Positions 17,326-24,969 of a stretch of 64,000 nt of DNA are shown in pieces; position 1 is the first letter of the stretch; every line of letters starts with the position of its first letter. The stretch is from Actinomycetes bacterium. Its GTDB lineage: Bacteria; Actinomycetota; Acidimicrobiia; Acidimicrobiales; RAAP-2. The translations under genes and the position numbers were made by a program. The stretch covers positions 38,190-102,189 of the forward strand of contig JAJYXE010000037.1 of assembly GCA_021791145.1 (NCBI GenBank), in the 5' to 3' direction. Under the pieces are notes generated by a model. That model worked only from the letters and a program-made list of their open reading frames with translations, ran no database searches and was not told the DNA's origin.

Positions 17326-18552
17326 TCAACGGCCTGGCAGCCGCGACACCGCTTCTCTCAGCAGCTCGTCTGCGTCGCGACGGCCACCGGGCTCTGCCAC
17401 GACGTAGGCGGTGTGGACCTCCTGCTCCTTCTCGACGATCGAGCGCACCGCTGCGGCGAGCCGGCGCTCCACCACCTCGCCACGGTCGGCGGGCGACACG
17501 AGGAGGGCCGCGCCGAGCAGCGTGGTGTCGAGCCGGGCCACCGAGTCGGTGACCCGGAGGGCCGAGCGCAGTGCACTGGCGGCCGCAGCGGTCGACCGCT
17601 CGTCGGGCACCTCGACGACGACGAGCACGAACGCTGCTGTCGAACCGCCGTCGGACGCGAGCATCCGCCCTGCCCTGCTGAAGAACTGCCCGGCACCGGG
17701 AAGGCCGGTGAGCTGATCGGGGAGCACCCACGGCGGCGCCGAAGGTCCGGGTGGTGCCGAGGGCTCGGTCGGCGAGGGCCCCGGCGGTGCGGAGGGCTCG
17801 GTCGGCAGGGGCTCCGGCGGCGGGGGCATCGTGCTCGGTGAGCGCGGCGCGCTCGACGGCGACCCGGTCACGGTGACGGCTCCGTGCTCGACATCTTGCG
17901 CCACGTCGCGGGGCAGTTCGACCGACGAGACGATCGGGTTGCTCCATGGAGCCGAGACAGCGGGCACGTGCCCCGATCCGGGCGACTGCGCGGCCGATCC
18001 GGCGGCGCTCGCGCTCACACCCTCCGAACGGTCTTCTGATCGGATTGTCCACCAGGGTCGCTCGTCGAGGACGCCCTCGGAGTGGAATCCTCCAGCGGAG
18101 GCGTCGGCGGCGGGCGCCGTCGTCCCACTTCCCCTTCCCTCGCCGCGCCCGTTCATCTGCTCGACGACCCTGACATGGCGTGCCAATCGCTCGCCAAGCC
18201 GCTGGAGGACGTCGAGCTGCGCGGTCTCGAAGCGACGGTCGGGCTCTGCGACGGCGCCGATCATGTCCCGGCTGCCGTCACGCAGCGGCACGACCGCGAC
18301 CGTGAGGGCGCGTCGCAGCTGGACCCGTCTCACGAACACCCGGGCGTGCAGGAATTCGGGATCGACGGATGCCTGGAGGACCAGCTCGTCGAGCTCGTCT
18401 TCGGTGAGCCCCTCTGAAGACCCCACCTCGGGCACCGCGATGATCCGTGCCGGCCTGCCGACCGCCTGGAACGCCGCGAAGGCGGCGATCGCCGCCGCGT
18501 CGCGCCGGGCGACACGAAGCAGGTTCTCCACGGTGGTCGCACCGACAGGCAT
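17326..18552 (-). CDS. Protein with GAF-like region and degenerate GGDEF domain
   Basis: 408 residues from ATG 18552, 13 bases after the stop of the active cyclase upstream (an earlier start at 18600 would overlap it). The N-terminal 130 residues resemble a sensory GAF-type region (MIGAVAEPDRRFETAQLDVLQRLGE). A Pro/Ser/Glu linker with EPSAPPGPSPT repeats follows. The last 150 residues have the GGDEF-domain opening (DQLTGLPGAGQFF) and fold pattern, but the active-site loop reads ARLDTTLLGAALL, with no GGDEF or RxxD. It should not make c-di-GMP; it may bind a nucleotide or partner the neighbouring cyclase. It has low sequence constraint in the linker. Confidence 0.72.
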   Translation of the reverse strand: MPVGATTVENLLRVARRDAAAIAAFAAFQAVGRPARIIAVPEVGSSEGLTEDELDELVLQASVDPEFLHARVFVRRVQLRRALTVAVVPLRDGSRDMIGAVAEPDRRFETAQLDVLQRLGERLARHVRVVEQMNGRGEGRGSGTTAPAADASAGGFHSEGVLDERPWWTIRSEDRSEGVSASAAGSAAQSPGSGHVPAVSAPWSNPIVSSVELPRDVAQDVEHGAVTVTGSPSSAPRSPSTMPPPPEPLPTEPSAPPGPSPTEPSAPPGPSAPPWVLPDQLTGLPGAGQFFSRAGRMLASDGGSTAAFVLVVVEVPDERSTAAAASALRSALRVTDSVARLDTTLLGAALLVSPADRGEVVERRLAAAVRSIVEKEQEVHTAYVVAEPGGRRDADELLREAVSRLPGR

Positions 18553-18565
18553 GGCGAGCTCGAGC

Positions 18566-19966
18566 TCAGACCGTCCGGCGCCGTGCCGCTGCACGGTCAC
18601 GCTTGTGGCGGTACATGGCGCGGTCCGCTCGAGCGAGCAGCGCGTCGGGGCCGTCGTCGCCCCGGTCCGTGCTCACCCAGCCGATGGAGGCCCCGAGGTC
18701 GAAGACGATGCCGCGCACCGTGAACGGCGCGGACAGCACCTTGCGCAGCCGGGAGACGACGAGGTCGCCGTCGGGAGGCCGCTCGGCCGTCGCGTGGGCG
18801 ATGACGAACTCGTCCCCGCCGAGCCTGGCGACGACGTCGTCGCTGCGCACCGCCCCGCGAAGGCGCCGGGCGAAGGCACTGAGCACCTCGTCGCCCATGT
18901 CGTGCCCGTGCTCGTCGTTGATCAACTTGAAGTCGTCGAGGTCCATGTAGATGAGGGCGACCGCCCCCCCGCGCCGACCAAGACCCTGCAGCATGCGCCG
19001 GAGCTCCTCCAGCAGCAGATAGCGGTTGGCAAGTCCGGTCAACGGGTCGTAGAGGGCGTAGTGGGTGAGGCGCTGCTGCTCCATCCACTCCGCAGTCGTG
19101 TCGCGCAGCACGACGAGCACGCCTCTCTCCCCCTCGACGAGGAACGGTCTCGCGGAGATGGTCACGTGACGTTGTCCCTCGCCTTCCTCGCCCACGGTGA
19201 GGCGGACCTCGCGTGGGACGCCGTCTCGGAGCGCCAGGGTTGCAGGATGGAGGTCGTTGGCCAGCAGCTGGCCGTCTTCCGACCTGAGCCTGCTCGCTGC
19301 GGGGAGCGGCGACCCGACGAGCGTGCGCTCCGGCGCCAGCCCGTGCATGGCGTCGGCGGCCCGGTTCGACAGCACCACGATCCCCGCCTCGTCGAGGTAC
19401 ATGATCCCGTCGTCGAGACCCGCGATCAGCTGCGCTGCGTCGATCCGGGTCGACACTCGGTCGTTGTCGGGCGCCGCGGCGGGACGCGCCCGCTCCGCTC
19501 GGGGGTACGTGTCGGAGGCCCGCGAGGCGGCCGCTGCCTCCGCCGTCTGCCCTGTGGCGCCTCGGAGGAGCGGCGCGAGCCCCGTCGCGAGCCGGGCGAG
19601 CTGAGCCCGCTGGTACTCGTCAGGCTCGGGCAACCAGGTGTCGACCACTCCGAGGAGCCCCAATTCGGCGCTCCCCATCCATACGGGCACCACGACGCAC
19701 GCGAGCGAAGCGTCCGCGGCGCCCGCCTCTGTGGACACCTCTGCGTTCCAAAAGAGGTCGCGGCCGTGGGCGGCCGGATGCGAAAGGCAGTTGCGAGCGA
19801 GCACCTCGACGCGATGCCACCCGTCGACCGGTGGCATCTCGTCGGAGAGGACCCGGTGCACCACGCCTGCCATGTCGACCGCGAACGAGCCGAGCCCCAG
19901 GCAGAGATCGAGCGCGGTGCGAAGCACCTCCTCGATCGAATCGCTCTCCAGCGCCGGGTCCCCCAT
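18566..19966 (-). CDS. GAF-PAS-GGDEF diguanylate cyclase
   Basis: 466 residues from ATG 19966; the frame is open to 20059. Order: GAF-like domain (about 10-150), PAS domain (about 175-290; QLIAGLDDGIMYLDEAGIVV) and GGDEF domain (about 300-460). The catalytic motif LGGDEF is intact near residue 382, with DPLTGLANR and DLDDFKLINDEHGHDMGDEV before it. The inhibitory I-site RSDD lies five residues before GGDEF, so product inhibition is expected. The enzyme joins two GTP into c-di-GMP. No membrane helix is seen, so it is a soluble sensor cyclase. It is upstream of and probably co-transcribed with the degenerate protein at 17326, and faces away from the plus-strand cluster. Confidence 0.9.
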   Translation of the reverse strand: MGDPALESDSIEEVLRTALDLCLGLGSFAVDMAGVVHRVLSDEMPPVDGWHRVEVLARNCLSHPAAHGRDLFWNAEVSTEAGAADASLACVVVPVWMGSAELGLLGVVDTWLPEPDEYQRAQLARLATGLAPLLRGATGQTAEAAAASRASDTYPRAERARPAAAPDNDRVSTRIDAAQLIAGLDDGIMYLDEAGIVVLSNRAADAMHGLAPERTLVGSPLPAASRLRSEDGQLLANDLHPATLALRDGVPREVRLTVGEEGEGQRHVTISARPFLVEGERGVLVVLRDTTAEWMEQQRLTHYALYDPLTGLANRYLLLEELRRMLQGLGRRGGAVALIYMDLDDFKLINDEHGHDMGDEVLSAFARRLRGAVRSDDVVARLGGDEFVIAHATAERPPDGDLVVSRLRKVLSAPFTVRGIVFDLGASIGWVSTDRGDDGPDALLARADRAMYRHKRDRAAARRRTV

Positions 19967-20254
19967 CGCTACCGTTCCCACGACACTGCAACCGTAGTGC
20001 GCGACCAAAACGGTCTGCAGACTGCCCCGGCGCGCGCAGTCGCGGCGGACGCACGCCAACGCGATACCTCTCGTCGATGGAGATCCACCACCCTTCGCGG
20101 CACGCGACCTACCATTGTCGGTACAGCCCAGTGCGACAAGGCCTCACGGCACAACACGCGCTCAACTTGCCGTCAACGGGTCGTGCGTGCCACGAGAGTG
20201 AATGCGATCGAGCGAGTGACAGCACCCGTGGAACCTGGGGAGGCGAAGAGAAGC

Positions 20255-22045
20255 GTGGCCGACTTTCCCTGCACCTTCCGAGAAGACGTCACCGCGGCCG
20301 CCGAGATCCTTCGTCACGGAAGCGGCGTCTCTTGGGCTTACCGCTTGCTCGGAGAGCTCGAGTCGCGTCACGAGCTCTCCGACCTCTGGCTCGTCCTCGA
20401 GCCGAGCGTGGTGCCCGGGAACCCGAGCGTGGTGCCCGGGAACCCGAGCGTGGTGCCCGGGAACCCGAGCGTGGTGCCCGGACCACGAAGCGCGGGGCAG
20501 GTGGGAGGGGGCTTCCAGCTGTTCGCGCTGCGCGCCAGCGCGGCGTCCCTCGACGCTGTTCGCTCACTCCTCCACCGGCCCCCCGGGGTGCACCGCACCC
20601 CGGGGGACGTGCACCGCGAGCCGGCCGGGGTGCACGACGAGCCGACCGGGATCGACGCCGTCACGAACGCGGCGCTCGGCACCATGTGCAGTGCCACCTT
20701 CCGCGCGTGGGCGGCGTCCCTCGGCAGCGCCATCGACCCCGCGACGGGCATCTCGAGCAGCCCGGTGATCCGAGAGGGGATCAGCCGGGCTGCGGCATGC
20801 GGGGCACGCTACGGATGGTCCAGTACGCTCGTCGTCCTCACGACGGGTGGGGAGGCGCCCCCAGAGGCGCGCTGGCTTGCACTCGCGGCAGCGCTCGGCA
20901 AGGCGCTGCGGAGCGGCGACGAGGTCGGGGTGACAACCCCGGGAGTGGCGCTCGCCCTCCTCGGGAACGCCGGCCCCGACGCCGTCCGGCCCTTCATCGC
21001 CCGGGTCCGCGCCGCGCTGAGCGCAGCTGGGTGGGAGGACGTCGACCTGCACGCGGCGACCGCGAGGACCCCCGAGGAGACCGTCGACCCGGCGGAGCTC
21101 GCCCGACTCGCGGCCGAGCGGCTGGCAGACGCAGGGCTCGACGCGCCGGCGATGCCGGCCGACCCGTCTCTTGTCGAGCTCGAGCTGCGCGTCCTTCCTG
21201 GGGTCGTGTGCGTGACGATGGCCACACCGATCCTGGTCTTCTCGGCGTCGCCCTCTGCATCCCTCCATGAGCGAGTCCTCGACCTGGTCCGCGCCCGTCT
21301 CCCGCACGCCTCGGTCCGCATGCTCGCGGTCGCCGACGAGGCGTGGGCCCCCGAGCGTGCACCAGAGGTGTCGGGCGCGCGCGCGGGCAACGGGCGCGAG
21401 CACGGCAACGGCAATGGAGGCAGCAACGGGCGCGAGCACGGCAACGGCAATGGCGGCAGCAACGGCAACGGCGGCGACAGCGGCTACGAGAGCGAGCACG
21501 GCAGAGCGCGCGAGCACGGTTACAGGAACGGTTACGGGAACGCCGGAGCGGCGCAGGGGAGCACCGGGGGGAAGGGCGCCGCTCTGCCAGAGGAATCGGC
21601 TCCCCGGGCCATCTTGGCGACCGCGCCGGGCAGCGAGCGGGTCACAGCGCAAAGGGAAGGGTCGCGGGTGGAGCTCCTCAGCACCGCATTCGATGCGTCG
21701 CGCGGCACGAGCGAAGTGACCTTGGCGCTCGGCGCGCGACGCGGGACCGGGCGAGCGCCTGCCGGTCCCCTCGCCGGCGGGGCGCAGGCGACGCTCAACG
21801 CGCTCAGCGCGCTCTCCATCGACGTCCCCTTCTACCTCGTGTCCGCTGAGCACGCGCACGGCGTGCCCGGTGAGCCGGTCGTCGTCGTGCTCGCGCCCAA
21901 GCGTGACGGCGGCAGCGCTGCGCCTCCCGGCCAGATCGTGGAGCGCCTCGGCGTCGCGACGGGCAGGGAGGACGTGGAGGCCGCAAGCCGTGCGACGCTC
22001 GGCGCGCTGAACCGACATCTGACGAGGGGCTCCTCCTCCGGATGA
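20255..22045 (+). CDS. Large protein with GGDEF-like central region lacking the signature
   Basis: 596 residues from GTG 20255, which follows GGGGAGG and GAAGAGAAG. Residues about 165-300 follow the pattern of a GGDEF fold (WSSTLVVLTTGGEAPPEARW, LRSGDEVGV, RVRAALSAAGWEDVDLHAA) without the GGDEF loop or I-site. A VVPGNPS repeat lies at about 50-76 and an Asn/Gly/His-rich repeat (GREHGNGNGGSN) at about 380-410. The C-terminal 120 residues (TSEVTLALGARRG, GGAQATLNALSAL, VPFYLVSAE) look conserved but I cannot name the domain. The stop overlaps the next gene as ATGA, so it is coupled to the ThiF/nitroreductase fusion. The frame is open far upstream, antisense to the cyclase; that part is not coding. 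Confidence 0.7.
   Translation: MADFPCTFREDVTAAAEILRHGSGVSWAYRLLGELESRHELSDLWLVLEPSVVPGNPSVVPGNPSVVPGNPSVVPGPRSAGQVGGGFQLFALRASAASLDAVRSLLHRPPGVHRTPGDVHREPAGVHDEPTGIDAVTNAALGTMCSATFRAWAASLGSAIDPATGISSSPVIREGISRAAACGARYGWSSTLVVLTTGGEAPPEARWLALAAALGKALRSGDEVGVTTPGVALALLGNAGPDAVRPFIARVRAALSAAGWEDVDLHAATARTPEETVDPAELARLAAERLADAGLDAPAMPADPSLVELELRVLPGVVCVTMATPILVFSASPSASLHERVLDLVRARLPHASVRMLAVADEAWAPERAPEVSGARAGNGREHGNGNGGSNGREHGNGNGGSNGNGGDSGYESEHGRAREHGYRNGYGNAGAAQGSTGGKGAALPEESAPRAILATAPGSERVTAQREGSRVELLSTAFDASRGTSEVTLALGARRGTGRAPAGPLAGGAQATLNALSALSIDVPFYLVSAEHAHGVPGEPVVVVLAPKRDGGSAAPPGQIVERLGVATGREDVEAASRATLGALNRHLTRGSSSG
20404..20481 (+). repeat. 21-bp tandem repeat inside the 20255 gene
   Basis: Three full copies and a partial fourth of a 21-bp unit beginning GAGCGTGGTGCCCGGG, at 20404, 20425, 20446 and 20467. 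Each encodes PSVVPGN in frame. Confidence 0.95.
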
Positions 22046-24852
22046 GCGCGTTCCGCTACGGCGCGTCGTTCTACGACCGCGCGAGCGGGCTGCGCTTCGA
22101 GGGGCACCATCCCCTGAGCAGGCCTGACCGCTGGCGCGCGTATCTCAAGGGCGCAGCTCGGGAGTACTCCCGCTACGGGATCGCCGGTCTGGTCGACCAG
22201 CGCGCCCTCGAAAGGGGGGACGGGGTGTCCCTCTTCTTCGTCGGCGTCGACGCGAACGACCGCGTGGTCGCCGGGCTGCGTTGCCATGGGCCGCTGGACG
22301 ACGCGGCAGCGGCACAGGCGCTCGCGGAGATGGCTGCGTCGCCCGAGTGGGAAGAGCACCGGGCCGCCATGGAGGAGGTCTCGGCGTACGGGGTGATCGA
22401 GATGAAGGGCGCATGGCGCGAGCTGAGCGGTGACGGCAGCCGTCTTGTCGCGTCGGCAATGGTCCGCTGCTGCGCCCACGCGATCGACTGGCTCGGCGCG
22501 GAGGTCCTCCTCGCCGCGGTCGCCGACCGCATGGAGCCGATCATGGCGTCGGTCGGCAGCATGATGCTGGGCACGGAGTCCGCACCGTACCCCTCTGAGC
22601 AGTACCGCACGATCCTCACGGGCATGCGGCGACCCCGCTACCGGGGGCTCCTCGACCCAGCCCAAGCTCGCCTCGTGCGCGAGGACCAGGAGCAGCTGAG
22701 CCGTCCACCCGCGAGCTCCCTCACGACCGGATGGCGGCCGATCGTCTTGGACGTCCGGAAGCGGGCGGACCGCCATGTCCTCACGAACCTGCGATCCGAC
22801 CCCGGCATCGACGTCCTCGACGTGGTCGAACGCCAGCGCGCCGAGCTGCAACGGCTCATCCCTCCGGCGACGCCAGAGGTCCTCGAGGAGCCGACGTGCC
22901 ACGTGTACCTTCCGTGGCGCCGCGCGGTCGTCCACATGCTGGGACCGCGCGCCTACGCGGTCCTGCGGTTGGACAGGAACCGTCACCGGATCACCCGCGA
23001 GGAGCAGGAGCGGCTCGCCCGCCAGCGGGTGGGGATCGTCGGGCTGAGCGCGGGCCACGCCGCTGCGGTGACGATCGCGCTCGAGGGGCTCTGCGGGGAG
23101 CTCCGCGTCGCCGACTACGACGAGCTCGAGGCGTCGAACCTCAACCGGCTTCCCGCCTCCTTGCTCGACATCGGCACCAACAAGGCGGTGGTGGCAGCCC
23201 GCCGGGTGGCAGAGCTTGACCCCTACCTTCCTGTCCACGTGGTCCCCGAGGGCATCGACCCTGACAATGTCGACGAGTTCATCGCGGGCCTCGACGTGGT
23301 CGTCGAGGAGTGCGACGACCTCGCGATGAAGCTGCTCGTGCGTGAAGCTGCCCGTCGCCAGCGCGTGACCGTCGTGATGGAGACCAGCGACAGAGGGATG
23401 CTCGACGTGGAGCGCTTCGACCTCGAGCCCGACCGTCCCGCGTTCCACGGGTTGCTCGGCGACGTCAGCGCCGACGAGCTCGACTCGCTCACGGTCGCCC
23501 AGAAGGTTCCCTACGTCCTCGCGATCGTCGACGCGCCGCAGGGGTCGGCGCGTGGCACCGCGTCGCTCGCGGAGATCGGACGGACGGTGTCGAGCTGGCC
23601 CCAGCTCGGCTCCGACGTCACGCTCGGCGGAGCGGCGGTCGCCGCGGTCGTCCGGCGCCTCGGGCTCGGTGACGACGTCCCCTCTGGCAGGACGCGCATC
23701 GACCTCGACGCGGCCGTCTCGTCGCTCGAGCCGCCCGTGCAGGTGAGCGGTGCGCCGAAGCCGCGGGTGCCGCCGGTGCCGCCGTCGGGAGCCGCCGACG
23801 TCGGGCGGGCGATCGTCCACGCGGCCACCCTCGCGCCGTCGTGCGGCAACGGCCAGCCTTGGCGGTTCGAGCTGAGCAGCCGGGACCTCGTGATCGCGCT
23901 CGACCGCTCGAGGAGCTGCGGGACGATGGACCTCAGCTCACGGGCGAGCTTCGTCGGACTGGGCGCAGCGCTCTTCAATGCTCGAGTGGCCGCCGCCGCC
24001 GCCGGCCGGCTCGGCCCGTACCGGCTCTTCCCTGAGGGACCGAGCTCGGACGTCGTCGCCTCCTTGGAGCTCGGCACGGCGTCGGACCCGTCGCTCGCCG
24101 AGCTCCACGGGGCCATGCTCGAGCGGTGCTCGAACCGCCGGCAGGGCACGCCGACTCCGCTCGACCTCGCGGAGGTGAGCCGGATGTCGCGGGCGGCCAC
24201 CGAGGAGCACGCGCAGCTGCATCTCGTCACCGGCACGGATCGGCTGACGGAGTGCGCGGAGATCTTCGCCGCCGCTGAGCGCATCCGCTTCCTCAGCCCG
24301 CAGCTGCGCGAAGACACCTTGCGAGAGATGCGCTGGCCGGGCGAGGACGTGCGCACCGGGATCGACCTCGCCACGCTCGAGCTGTCGGGTCCCGAGGCCG
24401 GGTCGCTCCAGATGCTCGGTCGTGGCGACGTCATGGACCTCCTCGAGCACTGGGACGCGGGCGGGGCACTCGGCGACTACCTGGCACGGGCGATCGGCGC
24501 GAGCTCGGCGGTCGCGATCGTGACCGTCGAGAGCGCAAGTCCCGCGTCCTATCTCAGCGGGGGGATGGCGCTCGAGCGCGTGTGGATCGAGGCGCAGCGT
24601 TCGGGCTGGGCCGTGCAGGCGATCGCCCCCGCCTTCCTCTACGCCGTCCAGCAGAGGGACTACCAGACGCTCGGCGGCACCCGCTGGGCTGAGGAGCTGC
24701 GGCGCCTCGCCGAACGCTTCCGTGCCCTCGTCGACCTCGGGACCCACACAGCGGGGATCCTCACCCTGCGGCTCAGCCGGGCCGCCCCCCCGCACGTCCG
24801 GAGCGCCCGGCTTCCCCTCGACCAGGTGCTGCGGCGCCGGGCAGCGCCCTAG
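22042..24852 (+). CDS. Rv1355c (MoeY)-type fusion: acyltransferase-like, ThiF and nitroreductase domains
   Basis: 936 residues from ATG 22042, coupled to the upstream gene. Three parts are visible. Residues 1-250 look like a GNAT/N-acyl-amino-acid-synthase-type domain (SLFFVGVDANDRVVAGLRC). Residues about 325-530 are a ThiF/E1-like Rossmann domain (QRVGIVGLSAGHAAAV, VADYDELEASNLNRLPAS with the Asp and Arg used in adenylation, VVEECDDLAMKLLV). Residues about 585-930 are a nitroreductase-like flavin domain (AATLAPSCGNGQPWRFE). M. tuberculosis Rv1355c has the ThiF-nitroreductase pair and is adjacent to the c-di-GMP enzyme gene Rv1354c, as here. No ThiF zinc cysteines or catalytic cysteine are obvious. 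Substrate and product are unknown; the MoeY name does not prove a role in molybdopterin. Confidence 0.82.
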   Translation: MSAFRYGASFYDRASGLRFEGHHPLSRPDRWRAYLKGAAREYSRYGIAGLVDQRALERGDGVSLFFVGVDANDRVVAGLRCHGPLDDAAAAQALAEMAASPEWEEHRAAMEEVSAYGVIEMKGAWRELSGDGSRLVASAMVRCCAHAIDWLGAEVLLAAVADRMEPIMASVGSMMLGTESAPYPSEQYRTILTGMRRPRYRGLLDPAQARLVREDQEQLSRPPASSLTTGWRPIVLDVRKRADRHVLTNLRSDPGIDVLDVVERQRAELQRLIPPATPEVLEEPTCHVYLPWRRAVVHMLGPRAYAVLRLDRNRHRITREEQERLARQRVGIVGLSAGHAAAVTIALEGLCGELRVADYDELEASNLNRLPASLLDIGTNKAVVAARRVAELDPYLPVHVVPEGIDPDNVDEFIAGLDVVVEECDDLAMKLLVREAARRQRVTVVMETSDRGMLDVERFDLEPDRPAFHGLLGDVSADELDSLTVAQKVPYVLAIVDAPQGSARGTASLAEIGRTVSSWPQLGSDVTLGGAAVAAVVRRLGLGDDVPSGRTRIDLDAAVSSLEPPVQVSGAPKPRVPPVPPSGAADVGRAIVHAATLAPSCGNGQPWRFELSSRDLVIALDRSRSCGTMDLSSRASFVGLGAALFNARVAAAAAGRLGPYRLFPEGPSSDVVASLELGTASDPSLAELHGAMLERCSNRRQGTPTPLDLAEVSRMSRAATEEHAQLHLVTGTDRLTECAEIFAAAERIRFLSPQLREDTLREMRWPGEDVRTGIDLATLELSGPEAGSLQMLGRGDVMDLLEHWDAGGALGDYLARAIGASSAVAIVTVESASPASYLSGGMALERVWIEAQRSGWAVQAIAPAFLYAVQQRDYQTLGGTRWAEELRRLAERFRALVDLGTHTAGILTLRLSRAAPPHVRSARLPLDQVLRRRAAP

Positions 24853-24969
24853 GCGTGATCGTTCGCGCCCCCAATCGCTGAAGCGCACAAACAGTTTGCG
24901 CAGAAATTCTGCCGCTCTCGTGCATTCCGCCTCGTGAGCAGGTACGATTACAAGGTCGGAGGAGTGGGG

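Noticed and set aside
17831..20254. Open frame continuing far upstream of the 20255 gene
   Set aside because: It is antisense to the GAF-PAS-GGDEF cyclase and its degenerate neighbour, and the translation is Arg/Pro/Ser shadow sequence.
22042..24852. Molybdopterin biosynthesis role from the MoeY name
   Set aside because: No molybdenum cofactor genes are nearby and the key ThiF/MoeB catalytic and zinc cysteines are not evident.
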